NCBI GenBank assembly: GCA_946886855.1
Contig: CAMPJJ010000094.1
Span: 1-22,111, forward strand
Origin: an uncultured Roseateles sp.
Lineage (GTDB): Bacteria; Pseudomonadota; Gammaproteobacteria; Burkholderiales; Burkholderiaceae
DNA length: 22,111 nt
Reading direction: 5' to 3'
Shown here piece after piece: positions 7,421 to 15,297 of this stretch (position 1 is the stretch's first letter; each line of letters opens with the position of its first letter). The notes under the pieces were generated by a model. That model made no database searches. It had not been told where the DNA came from and saw only the letters and a list, made by a program, of their open reading frames with translations. The translations under genes and the position numbers were made by a program.

Positions 7421-7444
7421 CCTCCGCCGTCCGGACGACGGAGG
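7421..7444 (-). terminator. Hairpin downstream of the metallophosphoesterase gene
   Basis: A 24-bp near-perfect palindrome (7421-7432 against 7433-7444, one mismatch) lies 20 bp beyond the stop codon at 7465. There is no T-run on either strand, so it may be a Rho-assisted terminator, an mRNA-stabilising hairpin or a binding site. Confidence 0.3.
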
Positions 7445-7464
7445 TCTTCAGTCGGGGGCGAGGA

Positions 7465-8343
7465 TCAGGCCGGCTGGCGCATCGCGGCGGCGAGTGCGTC
7501 CGCGGTGCCCTGCTCGGTGACCCGGCGCTGGCGCTCGGCCCAGTCGAGGATCTCGAGGTGGCCGTCCGCGTGCTCGACCAGCGCGGTGAGGCTCTCGACC
7601 CAGTCGCCGTCGTTGGCGTAGGTGATGCCGTCGATGTCGCGAAGCTCGGCGTGGTGGATGTGGCCGCAGACAACGCCCTGCACACCGCGCTTGCGCGCCT
7701 CGCGGGCCAGCGCCTGCTCGAACTCACCGATGAAGGAGACCGCGCGCTTGACCTTGAGCTTCAGGTACTTGCTCAGGCTCCAGTACGGCAGGCCCATGCG
7801 CGCGCGCAGCGAGTTGAGGTGGCGGTTCAGCTTCAACGTGAACTCATAGAGCGTGTCGCCCAGATGGGCGAGCCACTTCGCGTGCTGGATGACGCCGTCG
7901 AACAGGTCGCCGTGTGTGACCCAGAACTTGCGGCCGTCGGCGGTCTCGTGGATCCACTCGTGCGCGACCTCGATGCCGCCGAAGCTGTGCTGCAGGTACT
8001 TGCGGGCGAATTCGTCGTGGTTGCCCGGCACGTAGATGACGCGCGTGCCCTTGCGCGCCTTGCGCAGCAGCTTCTGGACGACGTCGTTGTGTTCCTGCGG
8101 CCAGTACCAGCTGCGGCGCAACTGCCAGCCGTCGACGATGTCGCCGACGAGGAAGAGCTGCTCGCACTCGACCTCGCGCAGGAACTCGAGCAGCGCCCGG
8201 GCCTGGCAGCCCGGCGTGCCCAGGTGCAGATCGGAGATCCATACCGTGCGCACGCGGAGGGAACCGCCGTCGTCAGGCTCCGCCGCCTCGGCCCCAGGCG
8301 GTTCGTTCGACATCGCGGCGGCCATGAGGGTGTCGGTCAGCAT
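7465..8343 (-). CDS. LpxH-like calcineurin-type metallophosphoesterase
   Basis: A metallophosphoesterase related to UDP-2,3-diacylglucosamine diphosphatase, the lipid A pathway enzyme that cleaves UDP-2,3-diacylglucosamine to lipid X and UMP. The binuclear metal motifs are all present: SDLH (37-40), GDIVDGW (67-73), GNHDE (107-111), THGD (143-146) and GHIHH (227-231). The LRRSWYWPQEHNDVVQKLLRKARKG segment marks the LpxH2-like subgroup rather than classical LpxH, so a role in lipid A is possible but uncertain. The start is ambiguous: ATGs at 8343, 8325 and 8313 all precede the first conserved strand RTVWISDLH at residue 32, and none has a clear Shine-Dalgarno. 8343 is the longest plausible choice. 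Frame extending further upstream is antisense to the next gene and not real. Divergent from the RpfE-like gene. Confidence 0.88.
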   Translation of the reverse strand: MLTDTLMAAAMSNEPPGAEAAEPDDGGSLRVRTVWISDLHLGTPGCQARALLEFLREVECEQLFLVGDIVDGWQLRRSWYWPQEHNDVVQKLLRKARKGTRVIYVPGNHDEFARKYLQHSFGGIEVAHEWIHETADGRKFWVTHGDLFDGVIQHAKWLAHLGDTLYEFTLKLNRHLNSLRARMGLPYWSLSKYLKLKVKRAVSFIGEFEQALAREARKRGVQGVVCGHIHHAELRDIDGITYANDGDWVESLTALVEHADGHLEILDWAERQRRVTEQGTADALAAAMRQPA

Positions 8344-8406
8344 GGCCCCACAGGTTGCCGACCCTGGATGAAAGCTTGATGACCGGACCGCCGATAATCC
8401 CCCGCC

Positions 8407-9339
8407 ATGCACCTGCTGATCCCCTTTGCCAGTTCGCTGGATCCTCATTTCGAGGGCGCCCTGCGCGAACTGGAGCTGCCGAACCTGAGCCGCCTGCTCG
8501 GGTTGCTGGCCCCGGTGGAGGACGTCGGCGACGGCGACGAGACCGCCCCGCTCCCCCCGCACGAACACTTCCTGGCGCGCCGCCGCGGCGTCGCCGACGC
8601 CCCTCCGCCGATCGCCGCCTGGCGCGTGCGCGCCGCCGGGCAGGATCCCGCCGACGCGGCCTGGGCGCTGCTGACGCCCGCCCATTTCGCGATCGGCACC
8701 GAGGGCGTCACCGCGCTCGGGCCGGAGACGCTCGATCTCGACGAAGCCGAATCGCGCGCCTTCCTCGACGCCCTGTCGACGGCCCTGTTCCCCGCCGCAG
8801 AGGGTTGGCGGACCGCCTGGCTGTCGACCGGCCAATGGGCGATCGCGCACGACGAGCTCGATGGCCTGGAGGCCGCCAGCGCGGACCGCGTGCTCAACCG
8901 CGGGGTCGAGACCTGGTACCCGCGTGCGCGCCGCCTGCGCACGCTGCTCAACGAGGCGCAGATGCTGCTGCACGATCACCCGCTCAACCAGGCGCGCGAG
9001 CAGCGCGGCCTGCGCCCGCTGAACGCCGTCTGGATCGGCGGCGGCGCGCGTGAGCGCGGCCATGCCCTGCCGGCCGACCTCCTCGTCGACCCGCGCCTGC
9101 GCGGACCGATGCTGACCGGCGACCTCTACGCCTGGAGCGAAGGCTGGAAGGCGCTGGACCAGGGCCCGATCGGACAGCTGCTGAACGCCGCGCGCGCGAA
9201 CCAGCCCGTTTCGCTCACGCTGAGCGGGGAGCGACTGGCCCGCACCTGGAGACGCCAGACCGCCAGCGGCTGGCAGCGTCTCAAGGAACGATTCGCGGCG
9301 CCGAGCGCGTCCGTCGCCGCCGCCCTGGAGCCCTTGTGA
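8407..9339 (+). CDS. RpfE-like / phosphoglycerate mutase-related protein
   Basis: A 310-residue protein that I place in the RpfE-like family, often annotated as a phosphoglycerate mutase-related regulatory protein. Its clearest signature is LLNEAQMLLHDHPLNQAREQRGLRPLNAVWIGGG (180-213), which resembles the motif of cofactor-independent phosphoglycerate mutase-like proteins; the catalytic metal-ligand set of that superfamily is not evident. In Xanthomonas, rpfE also neighbours recJ, matching the arrangement here. Function is not established; enzymatic activity should not be assumed. It has no membrane segments or signal peptide. The -10-like GATAAT (8393-8398) ends 8 bp before the ATG, with no Shine-Dalgarno. 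The stop overlaps the recJ start by 4 bases, so the two are translationally coupled. Confidence 0.8.
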   Translation: MHLLIPFASSLDPHFEGALRELELPNLSRLLGLLAPVEDVGDGDETAPLPPHEHFLARRRGVADAPPPIAAWRVRAAGQDPADAAWALLTPAHFAIGTEGVTALGPETLDLDEAESRAFLDALSTALFPAAEGWRTAWLSTGQWAIAHDELDGLEAASADRVLNRGVETWYPRARRLRTLLNEAQMLLHDHPLNQAREQRGLRPLNAVWIGGGARERGHALPADLLVDPRLRGPMLTGDLYAWSEGWKALDQGPIGQLLNAARANQPVSLTLSGERLARTWRRQTASGWQRLKERFAAPSASVAAALEPL

Positions 9340-11084
9340 GCAGCCCCCGCCTCCTGACCCGCGACGTCCCGCCGGAGTCCGCGCACGCGCTGCAGGAAGC
9401 CGGCTTCTCGCCGCTGCTGTCGCGCCTCTTCGCGGCGCGCGGCGTGCTGTCGCGCGACGAGCTCGACCCCGACCTGAAGCACCTGCTGCCGCCCGAAGGG
9501 CCGCTCGGCATGCTCGGCATCGACAAGGCCGCGGTGCTGCTGGCCGACGCCATCACCGCGGACGAGCGCATCTGCATCGTCGCGGACTACGACTGCGACG
9601 GCGCCACCGCCTGCGCGGTGATGCTGCGCGGACTGGCGCTCCTGGGCGCGAAGCCGGGCACCGTCAGCTACGTGGTGCCCGACCGCGCGGTGCACGGCTA
9701 CGGGCTGACGCCGACGATCGTCGAACTGGCGCTGAAGCACGACCCCAGGCTGCTGGTCACCGTCGACAACGGCATCGCCAGCCACGCCGGCGTGGCCTTC
9801 GCGCGCGCACTCGGGCTGAAGGTCCTGGTCACCGACCATCACCTCCCGGCGGTCACCGCCGACGGCCAACCGACCGTCCCCGATGCCGACGCGCTGGTGA
9901 ATCCCAACCAGCCGGGCTGCCCCTTCCCCGGCAAGAGCCTCGCCGGCGTCGGCGTGGCGTTCTACGTGCTGACGGTGCTGCGCGGCGAACTGCGTCGGCG
10001 CGGCGCCTTCGGCGAGAACCCGCCGCCGCGGCTCGACGGCCTGCTCGACCTGGTCGCGCTGGGCACCGTCGCCGACGTGGTGCGGCTGGATGCCAACAAC
10101 CGCCGCCTGGTGGCGCAGGGCCTGCGGCGGATGCGCGCCGGCCGCATGCAGCCGGGCGTGCAGGCGCTGTTCACCGCGGCGAGCCGCGACGCCGCGCGCG
10201 CCAACAGCTTCGACCTCGGCTTCGCGCTCGGTCCGCGCATCAACGCCGCCGGCCGCCTCGACGACATGACGCTGGGCATCACCTGCCTGACGACGGACGA
10301 CAGCGAGCAGGCACTCGCCCTGGCGCGCGAGCTCGACCGCATCAACCGCGAGCGCCGCGAGATCGAAGCCGGCATGCAGGAGCAGGCGCTCGCGCTGCTC
10401 GAACGGCTGATGACGGACCCGCGCCTGAACGGCGCCCCGCCGCCCGCGCTGGCGCTGTTCGACGCCGACTTCCACGAAGGCGTCGTCGGCATCGTCGCCT
10501 CGCGGATCAAGGACCGGCTCCATCGCCCGGTGTTCGTCTTCGCCGAGGGCGCGGACGGCCAGCTCAAGGGCTCGGGCCGCTCCATCCCCGGCTTCCACCT
10601 GCGCGACGCGCTGGACCTGGTCTCCAAGCGCCACCCCGAGCTGCTGAAGAAGTTCGGCGGCCACGCGATGGCGGCGGGCTGCACGCTGGCGCCCGGCGGC
10701 GTCGACGCCTTCCGCAGCGCGTTCGAGGACGTCGCCCGTGAGTGGCTGGACGAGGCCTCGCTCACCCGCACGCTGCGCACCGACGGCCCGCTGCCGCCGG
10801 AAGCCTTCTGCGCCGAGACGGTCCAGGAACTGGAAGCGCAGGTCTGGGGTCAGGCCTTCGAGGCGCCGCTGTTCTGCGACCGCGTGCAGGTCGTGAACCA
10901 GCGCATCGTCGGCGAGCGCCACCTGAAGCTGCGCCTGCGTCAGGGCGCCTGGATCCGCGACGCCATCTGGTTCGGTCACACCGAGCAGTTGCCCGAGCAG
11001 GTGACGCTGGCCTACCGGCTCAGCCTCGACGAGTTCCAGGGCCAGCAGCGCGTTCAGATGGTCGTGGAAGCGATGGCCGAATAG
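9336..11084 (+). CDS. recJ: Single-stranded-DNA-specific exonuclease RecJ
   Basis: RecJ, a 5'-3' exonuclease on single-stranded DNA in recombination, mismatch and base-excision repair. 582 residues, near the usual size. The DHH phosphoesterase motifs are in order: ADYDCDG (83-89), VTVDNG (141-146), TDHH (166-169), ALVNPNQPGC (186-195) and LGTVADVVRLD. Then LGPRINAAGRLDD and the DHHA1 signatures SGRSIPGFHLRDAL and FGGHAMAAGC. The C-terminal OB-like part recognises single-stranded DNA. The start is GTG at 9336, in a GTGA overlap with the stop of the RpfE-like gene; the protein begins a few residues before a typical family N-terminus (LLTRDVPP). Cytoplasmic. Nothing is missing or truncated. Confidence 0.97.
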   Translation: MSSPRLLTRDVPPESAHALQEAGFSPLLSRLFAARGVLSRDELDPDLKHLLPPEGPLGMLGIDKAAVLLADAITADERICIVADYDCDGATACAVMLRGLALLGAKPGTVSYVVPDRAVHGYGLTPTIVELALKHDPRLLVTVDNGIASHAGVAFARALGLKVLVTDHHLPAVTADGQPTVPDADALVNPNQPGCPFPGKSLAGVGVAFYVLTVLRGELRRRGAFGENPPPRLDGLLDLVALGTVADVVRLDANNRRLVAQGLRRMRAGRMQPGVQALFTAASRDAARANSFDLGFALGPRINAAGRLDDMTLGITCLTTDDSEQALALARELDRINRERREIEAGMQEQALALLERLMTDPRLNGAPPPALALFDADFHEGVVGIVASRIKDRLHRPVFVFAEGADGQLKGSGRSIPGFHLRDALDLVSKRHPELLKKFGGHAMAAGCTLAPGGVDAFRSAFEDVAREWLDEASLTRTLRTDGPLPPEAFCAETVQELEAQVWGQAFEAPLFCDRVQVVNQRIVGERHLKLRLRQGAWIRDAIWFGHTEQLPEQVTLAYRLSLDEFQGQQRVQMVVEAMAE

Positions 11085-11124
11085 CGCGGCTTGGCGACGA
11101 CTGCAGCGGACAGCGTGAAAGGAC

Positions 11125-11144
11125 GCGGCTGATCCTTCAGCCGC
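11125..11144. terminator. Hairpin between convergent recJ and trxC
   Basis: A perfect 8-bp stem (GCGGCTGA at 11125-11132, TCAGCCGC at 11137-11144) with a 4-nt loop, 40 bp after the recJ stop and 8 bp from the trxC stop. It lacks a T-run, so a role in terminating either gene is tentative. The adjacent 8-bp unit AGCCGCTC is tandemly repeated (11139-11154) and runs into the trxC stop. Confidence 0.4.
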
Positions 11145-11152
11145 TCAGCCGC

Positions 11153-11611
11153 TCAGCCGAGCAACTGCTTCCGCACCCAGTCCACAATGGCCTCAGCCGG
11201 CATCGCGCCGGACGCCCGGGCGATCTCCTGCCCATCGAGGAACAACAGCATCGTGGGAATGCTGCGGATGCCGTAACGCGCGCTCTGCTGAGGCGCGGCC
11301 TCGGTGTCGAGCTTGACGAAGCGCACCTCGGGCAGCATCGCCGCGGCCTTCTCGAACTGCGGTGTCATCATCCGGCAAGGACCGCACCACTCGGCCCAGC
11401 AGTCGACCACGACCGGCAGCTCGGTGCCGGCGATGTACTTGTCGAACACCTCCGGCGTGAGGTCCAGGGCCTCGGCCCGCATCAGCGGCGTGCTGCAACG
11501 TCCGCAGTCGGGCGATTCGCCCAGGCGCTCGCGCGGCACGCGGTTCTTTGCACCGCAGGACGGGCAGACGATGTGGAGGCTGACGGCGGCGGCGGAGTGG
11601 TCGGTGTCCAT
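11153..11611 (-). CDS. trxC: Thioredoxin 2 (TrxC)
   Basis: A thioredoxin with an N-terminal zinc-ribbon, the defining layout of thioredoxin 2 (152 residues). Two CxxC pairs, C16-PS-C19 and C36-GR-C39, form the zinc site. The thioredoxin domain follows, with active site W75-C-G-P-C79, the cis-Pro loop SIPTM and a C-terminal VRKQLLG helix. It reduces protein disulfides in the cytoplasm and in other bacteria responds to oxidative stress; the zinc domain modulates its redox behaviour. I chose the ATG at 11611; a TTG 45 bp upstream is in frame but adds residues not typical of the family. No clear Shine-Dalgarno (a GAG lies a few bases upstream). Monocistronic and convergent with recJ. Confidence 0.95.
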   Translation of the reverse strand: MDTDHSAAAVSLHIVCPSCGAKNRVPRERLGESPDCGRCSTPLMRAEALDLTPEVFDKYIAGTELPVVVDCWAEWCGPCRMMTPQFEKAAAMLPEVRFVKLDTEAAPQQSARYGIRSIPTMLLFLDGQEIARASGAMPAEAIVDWVRKQLLG

Positions 11612-11710
11612 GGCGGTCTCGGGTCGGAAGAGCCGGTGCGATCTACCGGCAGGCAAGCCATGTTCCCTGCTTCGTCCCCGATCGCCAAGCGCGCCCTCAC
11701 CTACCCTCGC

Positions 11711-11730
11711 TCACGCTCACTCACGCTCAC
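11711..11730. repeat. Two tandem 10-bp copies in the trxC / host-attachment intergenic region
   Basis: TCACGCTCAC is repeated at 11711-11720 and 11721-11730, inside a longer pyrimidine-rich stretch of CTCAC/CTCGT units (about 11695-11760). It lies between the divergent trxC and host-attachment genes and could contain their promoters, but no convincing -35/-10 pair was seen. Confidence 0.6.
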
Positions 11731-11834
11731 TCGTCCCTCACTCGTCTTCGCCCTCGTCCTTGCCGCGCCCGCAGGGGCCGAGGTACGACGATTGCCACAT
11801 TGCCGTCAACGACAACTCTGCTGAAGGAACCGGG

Positions 11835-12296
11835 ATGACCGCATACAAAGACGATGGGAAGCTGTGGGTGCTGGTGGCCGACGAGGGCGTGGCGCGTCTG
11901 CTGAAGCTGCCGGAGGAAGGCGGCGACCTGGAGGACGTCACGACGCTGACCGACGCCGCCGCCCATGCGAACAATGCCGATCTGCGCCGCGATGCCGCGG
12001 GGCGTCGTGGCAACAACGTGACCGCATCGGCGGGCGTCGACGAATCGCATCAGGAGGCGATGAGCTTCGCGGCCCGCGTGGCCAAGACGCTGGACGACGG
12101 CTACAACAACGGGGAGGTGACGCAGCTGCACGTCGTCGCCGCGCCGCGTTTCCTGGGCCTGCTGCGCAAGGCGCTGAGCCCGCAGATCACCAAGCTCGTC
12201 ATCGCCGAGACCAACGTCGACGTCGTCCACGAAAGCCTGGGCGCATTGACGACGCGCCTGTTCCCGGAGCGGGACTTCAGCAAGCAGAAGCCGTGA
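11835..12296 (+). CDS. Host attachment protein family (baeRF-like)
   Basis: A 153-residue cytoplasmic protein with the pattern of the family named for attachment to host cells, now linked to bacterial release-factor-like (baeRF) folds. The start KLWVLVADEGVARLLKL (9-25) corresponds to the family's W-I-(L/V)-V-A-D strand. The block VVAAPRFLGLLRKALSP (100-116) is its most conserved motif and matches well. The centre (RRDAAGRRGNNVTASAG...ESHQEAMSFAARVAKTLDDG) also fits. The start is supported by AAGGAA about 8 bp upstream of the ATG. The family name derives from an Agrobacterium attachment phenotype; the molecular function is unproven, and ribosome or RNA interaction is only suggested by fold. 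It stands alone, divergent from trxC. Confidence 0.85.
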   Translation: MTAYKDDGKLWVLVADEGVARLLKLPEEGGDLEDVTTLTDAAAHANNADLRRDAAGRRGNNVTASAGVDESHQEAMSFAARVAKTLDDGYNNGEVTQLHVVAAPRFLGLLRKALSPQITKLVIAETNVDVVHESLGALTTRLFPERDFSKQKP

Positions 12297-12329
12297 GGTG
12301 GTTCACACCTGACCCCTGCTGTAACAGTT

Positions 12330-12403
12330 TGTCAAATCGATGACATAGAGGCCACCCAGAATGGGGACACCACGCGGCGCTCCGTCCGCGGTGGTGCCTC
12401 CCC
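12330..12403 (+). promoter_or_regulatory. EAL-GGDEF gene upstream region: inverted repeat and start-adjacent hairpin
   Basis: An AT-richer patch carries the inverted repeat TGTCA (12330-12334) / TGACA (12341-12345) with a 6-bp spacer, a typical operator shape. Downstream, bases 12363-12377 and 12386-12403 can form a bulged hairpin of about 15 base pairs that ends exactly one base before the ATG at 12404. There is no Shine-Dalgarno. The hairpin would occupy the ribosome-binding region if transcription starts upstream. The regulator is unknown. Confidence 0.4.
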
Positions 12404-14242
12404 ATGCCGACCACCCATCTGCAACCGCCCGACCCGCTGAGCATCGCCCTGTCCGCCATCATTCGCGACGGCGCGCTGGACATCCACTTCCAACCGCTGG
12501 TCGAGGTCGAGCGGGCCAACATCCTGGGCTACGAGGCGCTGACGCGCGGGCCGGCGGACACGCCCCTGCACTCGCCGCTGGTGCTGTTCGAAACCGCCGC
12601 GCGGCTCGGGCGGCTCGTGGAGCTGGAGCGCCTGGTCGTGCGCCGCGCGCTGCGCCGCTTCAAGGAGCTCAAGCTCCCCGGCCAGCTCTTCCTGAACCTC
12701 ACCGCCGACACGCTGCTCGCCACCAGCGACCGCGGCGCGCTGATCGCCCGCGAGTTCGCGCAGCTCGACCTGCCCGCCTCGCGCGTGGTCATCGAACTCA
12801 CCGAGACCCGGCCCATCCTCGAGCCCGAACGCCTGCAGGACAGCATGCGCAGCCTGCGCGAACTGGGCTTCGTCGTCGCGCTGGACGACCTGGGCGAGGG
12901 CTTCGCCAGCCTGAAGCGCTGGATGGACATCCGCCCGGACTTCGTCAAGATCGACCGGCACTTCATCGACGGCATCGCGCAGGATCCGCTCAAGCAGCAG
13001 TTCGTGCGCTCCATCCTCGAGATGGCCGCCACCTCCGGCTGCACCGTCGTCGCCGAAGGCCTCGAGCAGCTCAGCGACCTGACCGTGCTGCGCCGCCTGG
13101 GCGTGCCGGTCTGCCAGGGCTACCTGCTCGCCCGCCCGAGCGCCGCCCCGCGCGCCGCGCTGCGGGCGGAAGTGGACGCGCTGCTCGCGCCCGAGCACCG
13201 CCGCCGCAACGCCGACTGGATGCGGCTGCCGCCGGACGCGATCACCACCGCCGCGCAACTGGCCCGCCGCAGCCACACCGTCACGCCCAAGCTCAACTGC
13301 CAGGCGGTCGCCGACATGTTCCAGCGCGACGAGCAGCTGTTCTCGATGCCGGTGCTGGACGATGCGAACCGCCCCATCGGCATCCTGCGCTCGCTGCAGG
13401 TGCTCAAGCGCAGCGCGGAGCGCTACTTCATGGACATCCACGAGAAGCGCTCCTGCACCGCGCTGATGGATCCGCAGCCCCTGATCTTCGACGCGGGCAC
13501 CTCCCTGCGCGAGATGAGCGACGCGATCTCCAGCCTCGACGACCGGCTGATGGTGGATGGCTTCATCGTCACCCGCAACGGCGAATACTTCGGCACCGGT
13601 CGCAGCACCGACCTGCTCAAGGCCGTCTCCGACCTGCAGGTCCACAGCGCCCGCTACGCCAATCCGCTGACGCTGATGCCGGGCAACGTGCCGACCGACC
13701 AGCACCTCGACGCGTTGCTGCACGAGGCGCGCGAGTTCGTCGTCGTCGCCTGGGACATCGACCACTTCAAGCCCTTCAACGACGTCTACGGCTACGCCGC
13801 GGGCGACGACATCATCAAGCTCTGCGCGCAGATCCTGCAGGACGCCGCCGACCCGGCGCTGGATTTCGTCGGCCACATCGGCGGCGACGACTTCGTGATG
13901 GTGCTGGGCTCCCCTGACTGGACCGCCCGCGTCACCCGCGTGTGCCGCGAGTTCGACCGCCAGATCCGCCCCTTCTTCTCCGCCGACCACCAGGCGCTGG
14001 GCGGCTACGTGACGCTGAACCGCCAGAACCAGGAATCCTTCAACCCGCTGCCGACGCTGAGCGCCGGCGTGATCCAGGTGCAGCCCGGCGCCTTCGAGAG
14101 CGTGCGCGCGCTGTCGGCCGCGCTGGCCGAGCCCAAGCACGTCGCCAAGTGCGGCACCGGACCCAGCCGCTACTTCGTCGACCGCCGCCGATCCAGCGCC
14201 GGCGTCACGGACATGGCGCCGCTCCTAGAATCGACGGGGTGA
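12404..14242 (+). CDS. EAL-CBS-GGDEF c-di-GMP signalling protein
   Basis: A 612-residue soluble protein with an N-terminal EAL phosphodiesterase domain (about 20-250), a paired CBS-like region (about 285-420) and a C-terminal GGDEF-type domain (about 440-600). EAL residues that bind metal and c-di-GMP are all present: E44 (YEALTRG), N98, E131, D161-D162 (ALDDLGEG), K182 (VKIDRHFI), E219 (VVAEGLEQ) and Q238, so phosphodiesterase activity is likely. The GGDEF signature reads HIGGDDF (GGDDF 493-497), and the inhibitory-site position is PALD instead of RxxD, so cyclase activity is uncertain and product inhibition unlikely. The CBS pair may sense adenine nucleotides. There are no membrane segments. 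The stop overlaps the next gene's GTG by 4 bases. Confidence 0.93.
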   Translation: MPTTHLQPPDPLSIALSAIIRDGALDIHFQPLVEVERANILGYEALTRGPADTPLHSPLVLFETAARLGRLVELERLVVRRALRRFKELKLPGQLFLNLTADTLLATSDRGALIAREFAQLDLPASRVVIELTETRPILEPERLQDSMRSLRELGFVVALDDLGEGFASLKRWMDIRPDFVKIDRHFIDGIAQDPLKQQFVRSILEMAATSGCTVVAEGLEQLSDLTVLRRLGVPVCQGYLLARPSAAPRAALRAEVDALLAPEHRRRNADWMRLPPDAITTAAQLARRSHTVTPKLNCQAVADMFQRDEQLFSMPVLDDANRPIGILRSLQVLKRSAERYFMDIHEKRSCTALMDPQPLIFDAGTSLREMSDAISSLDDRLMVDGFIVTRNGEYFGTGRSTDLLKAVSDLQVHSARYANPLTLMPGNVPTDQHLDALLHEAREFVVVAWDIDHFKPFNDVYGYAAGDDIIKLCAQILQDAADPALDFVGHIGGDDFVMVLGSPDWTARVTRVCREFDRQIRPFFSADHQALGGYVTLNRQNQESFNPLPTLSAGVIQVQPGAFESVRALSAALAEPKHVAKCGTGPSRYFVDRRRSSAGVTDMAPLLESTG

Positions 14243-15210
14243 CTACCCCATCCCCCGTTCTGCCGGCACCGCCGGTTTCCTCCGCCCCCACCGACGCGCC
14301 GCCGGCATCCGCCGCCGCGCCCGGGCAGATTGGGGTGCCTGCGCTGCACGCGCAGACGAACGCGGACCTCCACTGCCACTCGACCGTCTCCGACGGCACG
14401 CTGTCGCCGGAAGCCCTGGCTGCGCGCGCCAAGGCCAACGGCGTCGAGCTCTGGGCGCTGACGGACCACGACGAGGTCGGCGGCCAGCAGCGCGCGATGG
14501 CGGCGGCCAGGGCCGCAGGGCTGCCCTACCTGACCGGGGTCGAGATCTCCGTGAGCTTCGCGGGCAAGGTCGTGCACATCGTGGGACTGGGCTTCGACCC
14601 TGACGACCCGCGCATCGTCGCCGGCCTGCGCGCCACGCGCGGCGGCCGTGGCGCGCGGGCGAAGGAGATGTCGGACGATCTCGCCAGGGCGGGCATCCCC
14701 GGCGCCTACGAGGGCGCGCTCAGGTTCGCCGGCAATCCGGAGCTGATCTCCCGCACCCACTTCGCGCGCTTCCTGGTGGAGACCGGCCAGTGTTCGGACG
14801 TGCCCGAGGTCTTCCGCCGCTTCCTCACCGAAGGCAAGCCCGGTTTCGTGCCGCACCGCTGGGCGGCGCTGCGCGACGCGGTCGGCTGGATCGTCGACGC
14901 GGGCGGCCTCGCCGTCATCGCGCACCCGGGCCGCTACGGCTTCACGCCGACCGAGGAATACGCCTTGATCACCGAGTTCATCGCGCACGGCGGACGCGGC
15001 ATCGAAGTCGTGACCGGCAGCCACACCGCCGCGGACATGATCCAGTACACCGACACGGCGCTGGAATTCGACCTGCTGGCGTCGCGCGGCTCGGACTTCC
15101 ACAGCCCGGAGGAAAGCCGCGTGGACATCGGCAAACTCGACCAGCACCTCTCCGGCCGGCTGAAACCGGTGTGGGGCGCGCTCGAACACCGCATCCACTG
15201 GCCGGCCTGA
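14239..15210 (+). CDS. rnm: PHP-domain phosphoesterase, RNase AM / YciV-type
   Basis: A PHP-family metal phosphoesterase of 323 residues, like E. coli YciV (RNase AM), which acts on 5' ends of RNA and on 3',5'-nucleoside bisphosphates. Metal-binding motifs: DLHCHS (43-48), TVSDG, LTDHDE (74-79), GVEIS (100-104), VVHIVG (111-116), AHPGRYG and RGSDFHSP. The YciO-type gene downstream matches the E. coli neighbourhood and strengthens the call. The start is uncertain: GTG 14239 overlaps the preceding stop (GTGA) and has a -10-like TAGAAT 7 bp upstream, but gives a 40-residue Ala/Pro-rich extension; an in-frame GTG at 14335 would leave a normal N-terminus just before ALHAQTNADLHCHS. Cytoplasmic. 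Confidence 0.88.
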   Translation: MTTPSPVLPAPPVSSAPTDAPPASAAAPGQIGVPALHAQTNADLHCHSTVSDGTLSPEALAARAKANGVELWALTDHDEVGGQQRAMAAARAAGLPYLTGVEISVSFAGKVVHIVGLGFDPDDPRIVAGLRATRGGRGARAKEMSDDLARAGIPGAYEGALRFAGNPELISRTHFARFLVETGQCSDVPEVFRRFLTEGKPGFVPHRWAALRDAVGWIVDAGGLAVIAHPGRYGFTPTEEYALITEFIAHGGRGIEVVTGSHTAADMIQYTDTALEFDLLASRGSDFHSPEESRVDIGKLDQHLSGRLKPVWGALEHRIHWPA

Positions 15211-15297
15211 TCCTCGCGGATCGCGCCCGCCGCAACCATCGCCGGCGCAGACCGGCGCCCAGATCGGCGCGCATGCCGATTGCCCCAGGTGAGGACC

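Noticed and set aside
9126..10979. A 617-codon open frame antisense to recJ
   Set aside because: RecJ on the other strand has all DHH/DHHA1 motifs; the antisense product has no recognisable features.
11612..11656. TTG-initiated 15-residue extension of TrxC
   Set aside because: The ATG at 11611 gives the normal thioredoxin 2 N-terminus just before the first CxxC; the extension has no ribosome-binding site.
12329..12351. Sigma-70 promoter TTGTCA with TAGAGG before the EAL gene
   Set aside because: The spacer is only 11 bp, too short for a functional -35/-10 pair; the same bases are better described as an inverted repeat.
12332..14140. A 602-codon open frame antisense to the EAL-CBS-GGDEF gene
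   Set aside because: Shadow of a real gene; sequence is low-complexity and lacks a ribosome-binding site.
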